Assembly (NCBI GenBank): GCA_004212155.1
Contig: RXIG01000013.1
Coordinates: 1 to 54,671 of the forward strand
Length of the DNA stretch: 54,671 nt
Source: an archaeon
GTDB taxonomy: Archaea > Methanobacteriota_B > Thermococci > Methanofastidiosales > NM3
Direction: 5' to 3'
A model generated the notes under the pieces. That model was not told the origin of the DNA and made no database searches. It saw only the letters and a list, made by a program, of their open reading frames with translations. Shown one piece after another: positions 8,761 through 18,127 of the stretch. The translations under genes and the position numbers were made by a program. The first letter of the stretch is position 1. The number at the start of each line of letters is the position of its first letter.

Positions 8761-9531
8761 ATGAAGTGTAACGTGTATTCGCTTGATGGAAATGTAACAG
8801 GCGAGATCGAGGTGCCGATGGTGTTTAGCACCGAGTATCGCCCTGATTTGATCAAACGTTCAGTATTGTCATCGTTTACTGCCCGGATCCAGCCGTACGG
8901 ACCAAACACCCTGTCAGGCAAGAAGACAAGTGCAGAGTCGCTTGGCAAGAACAGGGGCATCGCGCGTCTTCCGCGCATGAAGTCGGGTCCGCGACGCGCA
9001 GCGTTCGTGCCGCAGGCCGTTGGTGGACGAAGGGCGCATCCGCCACTCGTCGACAAGGTGCGAAGGGAAAAGATCAACAAGAAGGAGCGCAGGCTCGCAC
9101 TCATGTCTGCCATCGCAGCGACCGCTGATACGGAACGCGTGAAAAGGCGCGGACACCGTATCGACAATATATCCTCCCTGCCCATCGTCATAGAAGACGA
9201 CTTCGAGAAAGTACGAAAGACGAAGGAGACAAGGGAAGTATTCAAGATCATCGGCGTCTGGGACGACATCCTTCGTGCGCGTGAGAAGAAGATTCGCGCA
9301 GGAAGGGGCAAGACGCGCGGTCGCAAGTACAAGAAGAAGAAGGGTCCTCTCGTGATCGTATCACGCAATCAGGGCATCTACTTTGGTGCCCGCAATCACC
9401 CTGGCGTAGACGTCGTCGAAGTTGAAAAGCTTTCGACAAGCGACCTCGCGCCCGGATGTGAGGCAGGACGCCTCGTGGTCTGGACCCGCTCGGCGATTGA
9501 AAAATTGAACACATTTGTAGGAGGCAACTAA
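8761..9531 (+). CDS. rpl4: 50S ribosomal protein L4 (uL4, archaeal L4e type)
   Basis: 256 residues. L4 lines the nascent-peptide exit tunnel through a long basic loop, here the Arg/Lys-rich stretch around residues 60-100 (RMKSGPRRAAFVPQAVGGRR). The ATG at 8761 is chosen because GGTGAT ends five bases before it; an in-frame TTG at 8755 overlaps the L3 stop. The C-terminal half with RAREKKIRAGRGKTRGRKYK is the archaeal/eukaryotic form. Confidence 0.97.
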   Translation: MKCNVYSLDGNVTGEIEVPMVFSTEYRPDLIKRSVLSSFTARIQPYGPNTLSGKKTSAESLGKNRGIARLPRMKSGPRRAAFVPQAVGGRRAHPPLVDKVRREKINKKERRLALMSAIAATADTERVKRRGHRIDNISSLPIVIEDDFEKVRKTKETREVFKIIGVWDDILRAREKKIRAGRGKTRGRKYKKKKGPLVIVSRNQGIYFGARNHPGVDVVEVEKLSTSDLAPGCEAGRLVVWTRSAIEKLNTFVGGN

Positions 9532-9792
9532 ATGGATCCCTACAATATCGTTTACTATCCCCTTATCTCTGAAAAGACCGTTGGGATGATGGAGCGTGAG
9601 AACAAGCTCGTTTTCATCGTTTCACGACGTGCAAACAAAGAGGAGATCAAGGAAGCGATCGAGAATCTCTACGAGGTAGAGATCGAGAAGATATCTGTCA
9701 TGATTCAGCCTGACGGCAAGAAGCGAGCATTCGTACGACTTAGGGAAGAGTATCTTGCCGATGAGGTAGCAACGAAGATGGGGGTATTCTAA
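9532..9792 (+). CDS. rpl23: 50S ribosomal protein L23 (uL23)
   Basis: 86 residues. It sits at the tunnel exit, where it docks the signal recognition particle and other nascent-chain factors. The family signature YYPLISEKTVGMMERENKL is at the N-terminus and VEIEKISVMIQPDGKKRAFV follows. It directly abuts L4 and its stop shares a base with the L2 start (TAATG), showing translational coupling. Confidence 0.96.
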   Translation: MDPYNIVYYPLISEKTVGMMERENKLVFIVSRRANKEEIKEAIENLYEVEIEKISVMIQPDGKKRAFVRLREEYLADEVATKMGVF

Positions 9793-10502
9793 TGGGACAT
9801 AGAATAAGGTCACAGAAGAGGGGCAGAGCGAGTACGAAGTACCGTGCAAACTCAAAGAAGTACAAGACCCGCATCCGCTATACCCACGGCTCTGAAGGCA
9901 TGAGCGCTACCGTGCTCGATGTCAGGCATGACAGCTCCCGTACCTCGCCCATCATGAAGGTGCGCTATGAAAACGGAAAGGATGACCTTCTCCTCGCACC
10001 CGAGGGCATCAAGGTCGGTGACGTGATACACATCGGGGAGAAAGGCTTGCTGCAGGTAGGAAATGTCTTGCCACTCGCCGAGATCCCCGAGGGTACGTTC
10101 ATATATAATATCGAGAACGCGCCTGGAGACGGCGGAAAGATGGTACGTTCGGCTGGTACGTTTGCCACCATCGTCTCGCACGATGTGAAGAAGACGGTCG
10201 TGCAGCTCCCCTCGAAGGTCATGAAGACGTTCAACGGATCGTGCAAGGCCACGGTCGGGGTTGTTGCAGGCGGCGGGCGCCACGAAAAACCGTTCTTGAA
10301 GGCGGGTAAGAAGTACCATCAGCTCAAAGGCAGACCAATCATATATCCTCGCGTTTCCGCGACGGCAATGAACGTTGTCGACCATCCATTCGGTGGCGGA
10401 GGCCACGACCATGCCGGTCGTCCAACGACCGTGTCACGTTCGACCCCGCCAGGAAGGAAGGTAGGACAGATTGCAGCGAAGCGAACTGGGAGGAGAAGGT
10501 AA
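9792..10502 (+). CDS. rpl2: 50S ribosomal protein L2 (uL2)
   Basis: 236 residues, archaeal size. A core protein near the peptidyl-transferase centre and an intersubunit bridge. The N-terminus MGHRIRSQKRGRAST and the C-terminal histidine-glycine segment VVDHPFGGGGHDHAGRPTTV, which holds the conserved functional histidine, are both present. It starts on the last base of the L23 stop. Confidence 0.97.
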   Translation: MGHRIRSQKRGRASTKYRANSKKYKTRIRYTHGSEGMSATVLDVRHDSSRTSPIMKVRYENGKDDLLLAPEGIKVGDVIHIGEKGLLQVGNVLPLAEIPEGTFIYNIENAPGDGGKMVRSAGTFATIVSHDVKKTVVQLPSKVMKTFNGSCKATVGVVAGGGRHEKPFLKAGKKYHQLKGRPIIYPRVSATAMNVVDHPFGGGGHDHAGRPTTVSRSTPPGRKVGQIAAKRTGRRR

Positions 10503-10910
10503 ATGGCGAGAAAGAAGTTTGTTTACAAGGGATACGAGCTGGAAGAATTGCAGAAGTTACCAATGCAGGACTTCATCTCTCTCATCCCTTCACGGCAGCG
10601 CAGGTCTTTGCGCAAGGGATTCTCTGAGAAGCAGAAGAAGCTCCTCCTTCGTCTGAGGAAAGCCAAGGAGGCAATGAATGAAGAAAAGCGCGTAGTCATC
10701 AGGACGCACTGCAGGGACATGATCGTCCTTCCCGAGATGGTAGGCCTTACCATAGGCATACACAACGGGAAGGAATTCAAACTCGTTGAGATCGTCCCTG
10801 AGATGGTCGGACACTACTTTGGCGAGTTCGCCTTGTCACGAGGCAGGGTGCGCCACAGTTCACCGGGTGTCGGTGCGACCAAGTCGTCGATGTACGTGCC
10901 GCTGAAGTGA
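10503..10910 (+). CDS. rps19: 30S ribosomal protein S19 (uS19)
   Basis: 135 residues with the archaeal N-terminal extension. It binds the head of the small subunit together with S13. RKKFVYKGYELEELQ opens it and the conserved core includes IHNGKEFKLVEIVPEMVGHY and FALSRGRVRHSSPGVGATKSS toward the C-terminus. It abuts L2 without a gap. Confidence 0.96.
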   Translation: MARKKFVYKGYELEELQKLPMQDFISLIPSRQRRSLRKGFSEKQKKLLLRLRKAKEAMNEEKRVVIRTHCRDMIVLPEMVGLTIGIHNGKEFKLVEIVPEMVGHYFGEFALSRGRVRHSSPGVGATKSSMYVPLK

Positions 10911-10923
10911 GGAGATGATATCA

Positions 10924-11382
10924 ATGGCTGCATACTCATACACGAAGGACCTTGACGAGACGCGCACCGCGAAAGTGTACGGAAAGGACCTCAGGATCTC
11001 ACCGAAACATGCTGTCGAGCTGGCTCGAGAGCTCAAAGGAAAAAAACTCGACACTGCCAGGCAATACCTTGAGGACGTCATCGCCAAGAAACGGGCGGTG
11101 CCATTCCGCAAGTACAACAAGAAGGTCGGGCACAAGAGAGGATTGGTCGGTTGGGATGCTGGACGATACCCCGTAAAGGCGAGCAAGGAATACTTGAAGC
11201 TGCTTCATCAGCTTCAGGCCAACGCCGAGTACAAGGGGCTCGAGGCGGACAAGCTCCGCATTATCCACGCCTCCTCATACAAGAGCCGAGAGATACCCGG
11301 ATTCCTCCCACGAGCCTACGGACGTGGAACGCCGTTCAATCAGGAGCTGACCAACATCGAGATGATTGTGGAGGAGAGGTAA
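10924..11382 (+). CDS. rpl22: 50S ribosomal protein L22 (uL22)
   Basis: 152 residues, archaeal type. Its hairpin lines the exit tunnel. The start at 10924 ([10 protein letters not shown]) is preferred over the in-frame ATG at 10915 because GGAGATGAT ends four bases before it. [11 protein letters not shown]-like residues near the end ([16 protein letters not shown]) and [13 protein letters not shown] mark the family. Its stop overlaps the S3 start. Confidence 0.95.
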   Translation: MAAYSYTKDLDETRTAKVYGKDLRISPKHAVELARELKGKKLDTARQYLEDVIAKKRAVPFRKYNKKVGHKRGLVGWDAGRYPVKASKEYLKLLHQLQANAEYKGLEADKLRIIHASSYKSREIPGFLPRAYGRGTPFNQELTNIEMIVEER

Positions 11383-12314
11383 TGGCTATAGAGAGACGAT
11401 TCATCGAAGAGAACATCAAGAACGCCAGCATCGACGAATACCTGGCAAAGACACTGGAGCGAGCCGGGTATGGTGGAGTGGACATCAAGCGAAGTCCGCT
11501 TGGCACCCGCATCATCGTTCGTGTCGAGACGCCGGGAGTCGTGATAGGCCGCAAGGGGCGCTCGATCCGAAAGCTCACGACAGACCTTGAGCAGGAGTTC
11601 AATCTTGAAAAGCCGCAGATTGAGGTGGAGAACCTACCTAATCCGGAATTCAACGCCAACGTTATGGCCAATCTCCTCGCATCCGATCTGGAAAAGGGCC
11701 TTCACTTCAGGAGGGCCGCGTACTTCCTCTTGCGAAAGATCATGAACTCCGGGGCAAAAGGTGTTGAGATACTCATCTCTGGTAAGATCACGGGCGAGCG
11801 TTCACGTTCGGTCCGATTCTATCAGGGCTATATCAAGAAATCAGGCAATCCTGCGCTAGAGAACGTATCGACTGGCTATGCAACTGCAAACAGGAAACTC
11901 GGTACGATAGGCGTACGAGTGAAGATCATGCCTGAAGAAATATCACTTCCTGATGAAGTAACGATCAAGGACATCGATATACCCGTGCCCCACGAGGAGG
12001 AAGTCCCTCCCGAGGAAGCTGAGGTGGAGATGACCGAGGAAGAAGCGGAAGAGCCGCTCCCCCAGGCTGAACAGGCACCTGAGGAAGCATCTGGGACGGA
12101 GGAAGAAGAACCCCTCCCCGAAGCTGAAAAGGCACCAGAACCTGAGGAGCCAAAGGAAGCACCAGCAGAGGAGCCAGAAAAGGAAAAAGCTAAGGCTCCT
12201 GCAAAAAAGAAAGCAAAGAAGGCTCCCTCCAAAGCTGAAAAGGCACCAGAACCTGAGGAGCCAAAGGAAGCACCAGCAGAGGAGCCAGAAAAGCAGAAGG
12301 AGGAGGGTGCATAA
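11382..12314 (+). CDS. rps3: 30S ribosomal protein S3 (uS3) with a long charged tail
   Basis: 310 residues, about 80-90 longer than most archaeal S3. The first 205 or so residues are standard: the KH domain holds the motif [14 protein letters not shown], and the mRNA-entry-side domain follows with [14 protein letters not shown]. The tail (about 206-310) is made of Glu/Pro/Ala/Lys and contains the unit [20 protein letters not shown]-like twice, split by a Lys/Ala-rich patch ([15 protein letters not shown]). The start is fixed by GGAGAGGTA before the ATG at 11382, overlapping the L22 stop. The tail is probably disordered and may be specific to this lineage. Confidence 0.95.
   Translation: MAIERRFIEENIKNASIDEYLAKTLERAGYGGVDIKRSPLGTRIIVRVETPGVVIGRKGRSIRKLTTDLEQEFNLEKPQIEVENLPNPEFNANVMANLLASDLEKGLHFRRAAYFLLRKIMNSGAKGVEILISGKITGERSRSVRFYQGYIKKSGNPALENVSTGYATANRKLGTIGVRVKIMPEEISLPDEVTIKDIDIPVPHEEEVPPEEAEVEMTEEEAEEPLPQAEQAPEEASGTEEEEPLPEAEKAPEPEEPKEAPAEEPEKEKAKAPAKKKAKKAPSKAEKAPEPEEPKEAPAEEPEKQKEEGA
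12121..12293 (+). repeat. Perfect 62-bp direct repeat inside the S3 tail
   Basis: Bases 12121-12182 and 12232-12293 are identical over 62 bp and are separated by 49 bp. Identity at the DNA level, third positions included, indicates a recent duplication in the coding sequence rather than old protein-level convergence. Confidence 0.85.
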
Positions 12315-12526
12315 TGGCAATACTCAGAAGCGATGACATACGCGAGCTCAGCGAGGAAGAGATGGTCAACAAGCGAAATGAACTACTCTTCGAGCTGGCA
12401 CGAGAGCGTGCACTCCTTGCTACAGGGTCTGCGCCCGAGAATCCTGGACGGATTCGTGAGCTTAAGCGGACCATCGCCAGGATTAATACTATCCTCAACC
12501 AAGTCAAAAAAGATAAGGAGAGTTGA
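12314..12526 (+). CDS. rpl29: 50S ribosomal protein L29 (uL29)
   Basis: 70 residues, two long helices as usual. It lies next to L23 at the tunnel exit. [20 protein letters not shown] is the N-terminal signature and [19 protein letters not shown] the C-terminal one. Its ATG shares a base with the S3 stop (TAATG). Confidence 0.95.
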   Translation: MAILRSDDIRELSEEEMVNKRNELLFELARERALLATGSAPENPGRIRELKRTIARINTILNQVKKDKES

Positions 12527-12533
12527 GTGGAGA

Positions 12534-12869
12534 ATGGCTGAAGTATGCCCAAAATGTGGACTTCCAAAGGAGTTATGCGTTTGTGAAGAGATCGCAATCG
12601 AGGATCAGCAGATACGAATAACGACGGTACGTCGCCGGTTTGGAAAGATCATGACGATTGTCGAGGGATTCGATAAGGACATCGATGTCAAGGAACTTGG
12701 CAAGGACCTCAAGGCGCGTTGCGCATGCGGCGGGACCATGAAGGACAACAAGATCGAGCTGCAAGGAAATCATGCAAAACGGGTGAAGTCCATCCTCGTT
12801 GAGATGGGGTATTCACCGGAGATGGTCGATGTCGATGAATCGCGAAGTGCTGGTAGGAAGCGACGCTAA
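12534..12869 (+). CDS. Translation initiation factor aIF1 / SUI1 family
   Basis: 111 residues. The archaeal homologue of eIF1 binds the small subunit and helps select the start codon. It begins with a short zinc-binding head, [13 protein letters not shown], typical of archaeal SUI1, followed by the core [24 protein letters not shown] and [15 protein letters not shown]. The ATG at 12534 is chosen because the head begins there and GTGGAG precedes it; the frame is open further upstream through L29. This position between L29 and Rpp29 is the usual euryarchaeal one. Confidence 0.93.
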   Translation: MAEVCPKCGLPKELCVCEEIAIEDQQIRITTVRRRFGKIMTIVEGFDKDIDVKELGKDLKARCACGGTMKDNKIELQGNHAKRVKSILVEMGYSPEMVDVDESRSAGRKRR

Positions 12870-13089
12870 GGTGATAGGCAGCAGCAATCCTTCCGATGTT
12901 GGAATCAAGGGAACGATCGTCGATGAAACTGCACATATGCTGGACATTGAGGATGAGAACGGAACCATACGGCGCATAATAAAGAAGAACGTTATCTTGG
13001 AAATAGATGGAGTCCATGTTGATGGCATGACGATACTAGGAAGGTCTGAAAACAGAATCAAGAATCGTATAAAACTTAAAAGGAGATAA
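12829..13089 (+). CDS. rnp1: Ribonuclease P protein component 1 (Rpp29/Pop4)
   Basis: About 86 residues. Rpp29 is a protein subunit of archaeal RNase P, which makes the 5' end of tRNAs, and is the match of the bacterial-operon gap between L29 and S17. Seen are [20 protein letters not shown] and the basic C-terminus [15 protein letters not shown] with the Sm-like fold strands. The ATG at 12829 has GGAG seven bases upstream and overlaps the end of aIF1 by 41 bases; a second ATG at 12835 and a TTG at 12799 are alternatives. Confidence 0.88.
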   Translation: MSMNREVLVGSDAKVIGSSNPSDVGIKGTIVDETAHMLDIEDENGTIRRIIKKNVILEIDGVHVDGMTILGRSENRIKNRIKLKRR

Positions 13090-13093
13090 TAAT

Positions 13094-13405
13094 ATGATCG
13101 GACTTAATGTCAAAGAACCATCCACCACGTGCGACGACAAGAACTGTCCGTTTCACGGCTCCTTGTCAGTGCACGGGAGGGTATTCGATGCGGAGGTAGT
13201 AAGCGACAAGATGAGGAAATCGGTCGTTGTCAAGCGAGAGCACATGAAGTTCGTCGATAAGTATGAACGGTACGAGAAGAGGACATCGCGCCTCACCGCT
13301 CATAACCCTCCGTGCATCGACGCAAAGGCGGGAGATCGGGTACGCGTAGCTGAGTGCAGGCCCCTCTCCAAGACCAAGAGCTATGTTATCGTTGAGGTGA
13401 TGTGA
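13094..13405 (+). CDS. rps17: 30S ribosomal protein S17 (uS17)
   Basis: 103 residues, archaeal form. A primary 16S rRNA binder. It carries the archaeal N-terminus [22 protein letters not shown] with a Cys pair, the core [21 protein letters not shown] and the typical [26 protein letters not shown] precedes the ATG. Confidence 0.96.
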   Translation: MIGLNVKEPSTTCDDKNCPFHGSLSVHGRVFDAEVVSDKMRKSVVVKREHMKFVDKYERYEKRTSRLTAHNPPCIDAKAGDRVRVAECRPLSKTKSYVIVEVM

Positions 13406-13406
13406 T

Positions 13407-13829
13407 ATGGCAAAGGGTGCAGGAGCGACGAGGGGAAGGTCCCCCGTGCGTCCCGGAAGGGCGCTCACGACGGGATCACGCCTCATATGCGCAGACAACA
13501 CCGGCGCCAAGGAGCTCGAGATTATCGCGGTCCTTGGTTACAAGGGTAAGAAGCGCCGTTACCCCAAGGCGGGAATAGGCGACATGGTGTTTGCCTCAGT
13601 GAAGAAGGGACGCCCAAATATCAGGAAGACCGTGGTCAACGCCGTTATCGTACGACAGAAGAAGGAGTACATGCGCCTCGACGGCACACGTGTGAAGTTC
13701 GAGGACAACGCAGCCGTCATCACGGGCCTCGATGGGGTGCCCAAGGGATCGGAGGCGCGCGGACCTGTCGCTAAGGAGTCGGTGGAGCGCTGGCTCAAGA
13801 TATCTGGCATTTCCAGCATAATCGTGTGA
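13407..13829 (+). CDS. rpl14: 50S ribosomal protein L14 (uL14)
   Basis: 140 residues. It sits at the subunit interface and contacts IF6 and S-subunit bridge elements. [20 protein letters not shown] is the signature, and [17 protein letters not shown] and EDNAAVI follow. The N-terminal basic extension is archaeal. Only one base separates it from S17. Confidence 0.97.
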   Translation: MAKGAGATRGRSPVRPGRALTTGSRLICADNTGAKELEIIAVLGYKGKKRRYPKAGIGDMVFASVKKGRPNIRKTVVNAVIVRQKKEYMRLDGTRVKFEDNAAVITGLDGVPKGSEARGPVAKESVERWLKISGISSIIV

Positions 13830-13839
13830 AGGTGATATT

Positions 13840-14199
13840 ATGGTTACACGCTCACCCAGGAAACAGAGAAAAAAGTTGTATAAGATGCCACAGCATCGAA
13901 GACACAAGGTGCTACAAGCACCGCTTAACAGCGAGCTTCGAGGCCAGTACGGGGCCCACTCGATGCCTGTTCGCAAGGGCGACAAGGTACGTATCACGAG
14001 GGGCGACTATGTTGGTCATGAAGGAGAGATCACGCACATTGACCGGAAGGCCACGAAGATTAATGTCGAGGGCGCGACAATCGAGAAGACCGACGGAACC
14101 GAGCGTTCCTATTCGATTCACCCATCCAACGTTGAGATCACACAGTTGGGAACTACTGATGAAATGAGAAAGAAGAGTATAGAGAAGAAGGGATGGTGA
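13840..14199 (+). CDS. rpl24: 50S ribosomal protein L24 (uL24)
   Basis: 119 residues. An early assembly protein near the tunnel exit. The KOW motif is visible in KGDKVRITRGDYVGHEGEI, after a basic N-terminus (SPRKQRKKLYKMPQHRRHKV) that is standard in archaea. GGTGATATT stands before the ATG. Confidence 0.96.
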   Translation: MVTRSPRKQRKKLYKMPQHRRHKVLQAPLNSELRGQYGAHSMPVRKGDKVRITRGDYVGHEGEITHIDRKATKINVEGATIEKTDGTERSYSIHPSNVEITQLGTTDEMRKKSIEKKGW

Positions 14200-14203
14200 G
14201 CAC

Positions 14204-14929
14204 GTGGGAAGAAAAGGAGACGGTAAGAGTTTGAAGAGGTCATTCGCACCTCGGCAATGGAAAATACACAGGAAAGAGAACGTGTGGACGATACGCAATA
14301 TGGCGGGTCCCCACTCTTCGGAATTATCCATTCCTATAACGTTCATCCTCCGCGACTATCTGGGCTATGCCCGCAACGTGCGCGAGGTGAAAAAGATACT
14401 CAATGAGGGTCTCGTCCTTGTCAATGGTAAGGCTCATAAGGACTACCGCTTTCCCGTTGGTGTCATGGACATAATCGAGATACCCCGCACTGAGGAATAC
14501 TACCGTGTGGTGCCCGACTACAAGGGGTCGCTCACGCTCCATCCGATCAGTGCTGATGAGAAGGACAAAAAGCTGTACAAGATAAGCAACATCATAGCCC
14601 TGAAGGGCGGAAAGTACCAGCTCAACTTCCACGACGGGAATAACTACGTCACGACCAAGAAGTACAACACCTACGAGAGTGTCATCTTCGACCTCGACAA
14701 GAACGAGATCGTCGATACCGTGCCCCTCGAGGAGGGGAGTGTTGTGCTCATCGTTTCCGGCCGTAACGTCTCGCATATCGGCAAGATCGTGGAGATCCAG
14801 AACTTCGGCATGAATCCGGACACGGTCACGTTGGAATCGAGCAAGGGGACGTTCCAGACGCTCAAGGACTACGTCATCGCGGTCGGCACGGGCTCAAAAC
14901 CCATGATTTCACTACCGGAAGGTGAGTAA
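14204..14929 (+). CDS. rps4e: 30S ribosomal protein S4e (eS4)
   Basis: 241 residues, an archaeal/eukaryotic-only protein. It starts with GTG at 14204 ([19 protein letters not shown]), the conserved N-terminus. An S4-like RNA-binding domain ([21 protein letters not shown]) is followed by the KOW-containing C-terminal part ([19 protein letters not shown]). It is in its usual place between L24 and L5. Confidence 0.96.
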   Translation: MGRKGDGKSLKRSFAPRQWKIHRKENVWTIRNMAGPHSSELSIPITFILRDYLGYARNVREVKKILNEGLVLVNGKAHKDYRFPVGVMDIIEIPRTEEYYRVVPDYKGSLTLHPISADEKDKKLYKISNIIALKGGKYQLNFHDGNNYVTTKKYNTYESVIFDLDKNEIVDTVPLEEGSVVLIVSGRNVSHIGKIVEIQNFGMNPDTVTLESSKGTFQTLKDYVIAVGTGSKPMISLPEGE

Positions 14930-14931
14930 GG

Positions 14932-15435
14932 ATGGCTATCACACAACCGCGCATTCACAAGGTCACGGTCCATATGGGAATTGGCGAGTCAGGCGACATG
15001 CTACAGAAGGCGGCCAATCTCCTCGAGGAACTCGTTGGCCAGAAGACCGTCATGCGGGCTGCCAAGAAGACCAACAGGGACTTTGGCATTCGCAAGGGAG
15101 AACCAATCGCTGTCATGAGTACCCTTCGCGGTGAGAAGGCAGATGACTTCCTCAAACGCGCGTTCGAGGCGGTCGAGAACAGGATACCCTCGTCGAACTT
15201 CGATGACCATGGCAACTTCGCCTTTGGGATCAGGGAACACATCGACCTTCCCAAGGTCAGGTATGAACCCAAGATAGGCATATTCGGCATGGACGTCTGC
15301 GTGACGCTCGAACGTGTTGGATACCGTATTGGGCGAAGGAAGCTCCAGAAGAAGAAGCTCACGTCTCGTGTGCGTCTCTCTAAACAAGAGGGTATCGATT
15401 TCATCAAGGAGAAATATGGAGTTGATATAGCATGA
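14932..15435 (+). CDS. rpl5: 50S ribosomal protein L5 (uL5)
   Basis: 167 residues. It binds 5S rRNA with L18. [34 protein letters not shown] and [18 protein letters not shown] are family motifs. Its stop overlaps the S14 start (ATGA). Confidence 0.97.
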   Translation: MAITQPRIHKVTVHMGIGESGDMLQKAANLLEELVGQKTVMRAAKKTNRDFGIRKGEPIAVMSTLRGEKADDFLKRAFEAVENRIPSSNFDDHGNFAFGIREHIDLPKVRYEPKIGIFGMDVCVTLERVGYRIGRRKLQKKKLTSRVRLSKQEGIDFIKEKYGVDIA

Positions 15436-15578
15436 GCAGTGATTCATTCGGAAGGGGCAGCCGCAAGTGCAGGCGATGTGGAAGTCATGGGCCTGTCATT
15501 CGACGGTACGGGCTCATGATTTGCCGCAGATGTTTTAGGGAAATAGCGCCGAAGATCGGCTTTAAGAAATATAGTTAG
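15432..15578 (+). CDS. rps14: 30S ribosomal protein S14, zinc type (uS14)
   Basis: 48 residues, too short for usual ORF cut-offs. It begins [17 protein letters not shown] and has the four-cysteine zinc site CRRCG...ICRRCF, then the basic end [14 protein letters not shown]. This is the short zinc-bearing form found in all archaea. The ATG overlaps the L5 stop by four bases and the gene ends with TAG just before S8. Confidence 0.95.
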   Translation: MSSDSFGRGSRKCRRCGSHGPVIRRYGLMICRRCFREIAPKIGFKKYS

Positions 15579-15587
15579 GTGATGCCG

Positions 15588-15974
15588 ATGTTAAATGATC
15601 CGTTGGCCAATGCATTATCAAACATTGCAAATCATGAGAAAGTGAGGAAACCTTCGTGTACTATCCCGGCCTCCAAGCTTATCGGGAACGTCTTGCGCAT
15701 CCTTCAGAAGTACAGCTTCGTTGGAGCATTCGAGTTCATCGATGACGGAAAGGCGGGACAGTTCAAGATCGAGCTCCTCGGTAACGTAAACCGTTGCGGT
15801 GTCATCAAACCACGGTATGCGGTTGAGAAGGATGGATATGAGAAGTTTGAGCGACGATACTTGCCCGCACGCGGGTTTGGCATCCTCGTCGTCTCGACGC
15901 CCGAGGGCGTGATGAGCCACGAGGAGGCTGCCGAAGTAGGACACGGCGGTCGATTGCTTGCGTATGTATATTAG
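15588..15974 (+). CDS. rps8: 30S ribosomal protein S8 (uS8)
   Basis: 128 residues. A central-domain 16S rRNA binder. [20 protein letters not shown] is the classical N-terminus, and [20 protein letters not shown] the C-terminal signature. The third in-frame start, at 15588, is used because GGTGAT ends four bases before it; GTG 15579 and ATG 15582 lie inside that site. Confidence 0.96.
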   Translation: MLNDPLANALSNIANHEKVRKPSCTIPASKLIGNVLRILQKYSFVGAFEFIDDGKAGQFKIELLGNVNRCGVIKPRYAVEKDGYEKFERRYLPARGFGILVVSTPEGVMSHEEAAEVGHGGRLLAYVY

Positions 15975-15983
15975 GTGATGACG

Positions 15984-16535
15984 ATGTTGGTAGAAGAGTT
16001 AAAAGAGGAAATCGAGATGCCCGAGGACGTCACGATGACGCTTTCCGGTCGCACCCTCGTCCTCGAGGGTCCAAAAGGAAAGCTCGAGCGGACGTTCAAG
16101 TACCCTACCATTTCCCTTCATTCGAAGGATGGGTCGATCGTGCTTTCAGTGGCATATCCCCGCAAGCCCGACAAGGCAGCGCTCTACACATTGCTTTCCC
16201 ATATCCGTAACATGATACATGGTGTCGAGGGCGGATACACGTATAAGCTTCGTGTGGTCTATGCACACTTTCCGCTCAACATCAAGGCTGAGGGCGACAA
16301 GGTCGTCATAGAGAATTACCTCGGGGAGCGACATCCCCGTATTGCCCGCATCGTGGGCGATACGAAGGTGAAGATCTCAGGGGACGAGATACTGGTCGAA
16401 GGCATCAACAAGGAACACGTTGGACAAACGACTGCCAATCTCGAACACGCGACGCGCGTGATCAAGCGTGATCCTCGCGTGTTCCAGGACGGCATCTACC
16501 TTGTTGAACGCAACGGCGTACCTCTGAGGTGGTGA
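15984..16535 (+). CDS. rpl6: 50S ribosomal protein L6 (uL6)
   Basis: 183 residues with two similar RNA-binding domains, near the factor-binding site of the large subunit. The start at 15984 (MLVEELKEEIEMPEDV) follows the same GGTGATGACG spacing as S8. LEGPKGKLERTF and the late segment INKEHVGQTTANLEHATRV are typical of archaeal L6/L9e. Confidence 0.96.
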   Translation: MLVEELKEEIEMPEDVTMTLSGRTLVLEGPKGKLERTFKYPTISLHSKDGSIVLSVAYPRKPDKAALYTLLSHIRNMIHGVEGGYTYKLRVVYAHFPLNIKAEGDKVVIENYLGERHPRIARIVGDTKVKISGDEILVEGINKEHVGQTTANLEHATRVIKRDPRVFQDGIYLVERNGVPLRW

Positions 16536-16540
16536 GACAG

Positions 16541-17074
16541 ATGAGTGAACGATTATTGAGACTTCGCAAACAGGCGTCAAGGAAACGCCCCGCGTTCAAC
16601 CGACAGGAAACATGGAAGTTGAAGCGATTCAAGAACAACCCAACATGGAGGAAACCGCGCGGACATTCGTCGAAGATGCGACGCAAGCTCAAGGGCAATC
16701 CAGCCCTCGTTTCCATCGGCTACCGCGGTCCGAAGGCGGTCCGTTACTTCCATCCGAGCGGTGCTCCTGAGCACTATGTCACCAACGTGGCAGAGATGGA
16801 GAGAGTGCCCGAGGGCACTGTGGCCCGCATAGCCTCCGCGGTGGGCACGAAGAAGAAGGCCCTCCTCATGGCCAAGGCGCATGAGCGGGGCATCAGGGTC
16901 GTCAATCCCCGCGTGAAGTTCGTCTATGTCGATTCGGTCGAGGCGCTGGAACGCTATGCGCCGCTCAAGGACGTGATCACGACGTTCAAGCTGGCCAAGG
17001 TTGGGGAAGAGGACGAACTGTCGATACGGGACAGGGCCGATGAGCTCAAGATACCACTTGAGGAGGGAGTGTGA
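16541..17074 (+). CDS. rpl32e: 50S ribosomal protein L32e (eL32)
   Basis: 177 residues. An archaeal/eukaryotic protein of the large subunit. The core is FNRQETWKLKRFKNNPTWRK, KGNPALVSIGYRGPKAVR and HPSGAPEHYVTNVAEM. GGTGAG ends four bases before the ATG at 16541. The C-terminal 60 residues extend beyond the core and are mildly acidic, seen in several euryarchaea. Confidence 0.95.
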   Translation: MSERLLRLRKQASRKRPAFNRQETWKLKRFKNNPTWRKPRGHSSKMRRKLKGNPALVSIGYRGPKAVRYFHPSGAPEHYVTNVAEMERVPEGTVARIASAVGTKKKALLMAKAHERGIRVVNPRVKFVYVDSVEALERYAPLKDVITTFKLAKVGEEDELSIRDRADELKIPLEEGV

Positions 17075-17079
17075 ACACG

Positions 17080-17541
17080 ATGGATCTGAAGGTACAGAAG
17101 AGAATAGCGTCTGATGTGCTCGGATGCGGTCTTGGCCGCATCTGGATCGATCCGGACAAGGCAGAGGAAGTGAGCATGGCCATTACACGCCAAGACATCC
17201 GAAGACTCGTGTCAAACGGCGTCATCAAGAAGAAGCAGGAGAACGGCATCTCGCGCCACCGCGCACGAAAGAACCATCTCCAACGCAAGCGTGGACGCCG
17301 CCGCGGTCACGGAACGCTCAAGGGTCCGAAGTTCTCTCGCTACTCGCGTAAGGAACGCTGGATGAACACCATTCGCCCGCTTCGCAAGGAGCTCAAGAGG
17401 ATGTATGGCGACGAAGAGATCACAACACCCTCGTATCGCAAGCTCTACCGCATGGCAACTGGTGGCGCGTTCAGGTCGATCGAGTACATGAAGACGTACA
17501 TGAAGGACCACAATCTCTATGAAGGAGGAAGTAATAGATGA
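17080..17541 (+). CDS. rpl19e: 50S ribosomal protein L19e (eL19)
   Basis: 153 residues, archaeal/eukaryotic only; its long helix forms an intersubunit bridge. LKVQKRIASDVLGCGLGRIW opens the protein and the basic region KNHLQRKRGRRRGHGTLKG follows. The ATG at 17080 is preferred to an in-frame GTG at 17071, which lies too close to the purine-rich site. It overlaps L18 by four bases. Confidence 0.95.
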   Translation: MDLKVQKRIASDVLGCGLGRIWIDPDKAEEVSMAITRQDIRRLVSNGVIKKKQENGISRHRARKNHLQRKRGRRRGHGTLKGPKFSRYSRKERWMNTIRPLRKELKRMYGDEEITTPSYRKLYRMATGGAFRSIEYMKTYMKDHNLYEGGSNR

Positions 17542-18116
17542 AAGGACCACGTTATTCAGTTCATTTCAGAAGGCGCAGAGAGGGCAAGACGGATTTCCGT
17601 TCACGACGCAGCATGCTCTACTCGGGCAAGCCGCGCCTGGTGGTGAGAAAGTCGCTCAAACACATATGGGCGCAGATCATCATGCCCGGGGAGAAGGGCG
17701 ATAGCGTCCTTGTCTCATCGCACTCAAAGGAGCTTCCCGCATACGGGTGGAACTGTTCCTGCTCCAACACGCCTGCCGCGTACCTTACAGGTCTCCTTTG
17801 CGGGGTCAAGGCTCGCAACGCAGGCATCGAGAACGCGATACTCGACATGGGTCTTCGCGATGTCGTCAAGGGCTCTGCGGTGTTTGCCTGTCTCAAGGGA
17901 TTCGCGGATGCGGGCGTTCCGATTCCATTCAATGAATCGGTCGTTCCAAGCGATGATCGCCTGACCGGACAACACATCGTGAACCATTACGAGTCGCTTG
18001 ACGAGGAAGAACGGAAGAAGCGATTCGGTGGCTATCTCAAGAACAAGGTCGATGTGAACGCAATCCCGGACTTCTTCGAGAAGACCAAGGAACAGATATT
18101 AAGCAAGCAGGAGTAA
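17538..18116 (+). CDS. rpl18: 50S ribosomal protein L18 (uL18)
   Basis: 192 residues, the archaeal L18/L5e form. It binds 5S r[23 protein letters not shown] at the start, [20 protein letters not shown] and [21 protein letters not shown] are family motifs. The ATG overlaps the L19e stop. Confidence 0.96.
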   Translation: MKGPRYSVHFRRRREGKTDFRSRRSMLYSGKPRLVVRKSLKHIWAQIIMPGEKGDSVLVSSHSKELPAYGWNCSCSNTPAAYLTGLLCGVKARNAGIENAILDMGLRDVVKGSAVFACLKGFADAGVPIPFNESVVPSDDRLTGQHIVNHYESLDEEERKKRFGGYLKNKVDVNAIPDFFEKTKEQILSKQE

Positions 18117-18127
18117 AGAGGGATCAC

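Noticed and set aside
12121-12293. The direct repeat as a CRISPR or mobile-element trace
   Set aside because: Only two copies, in frame and coding; no spacer pattern, cas gene or transposase anywhere in the window.
11876-12320. Minus-strand Ser/Gly- or Leu/Phe-rich frames opposite the S3 tail
   Set aside because: They come from the repetitive Glu/Pro/Ala codons of S3 read backwards.
15432-15578. In-frame TAG read as pyrrolysine
   Set aside because: TAG ends S14, S8, L30, HdrA-MvhD and other genes at their normal length, so it is used as a stop here.
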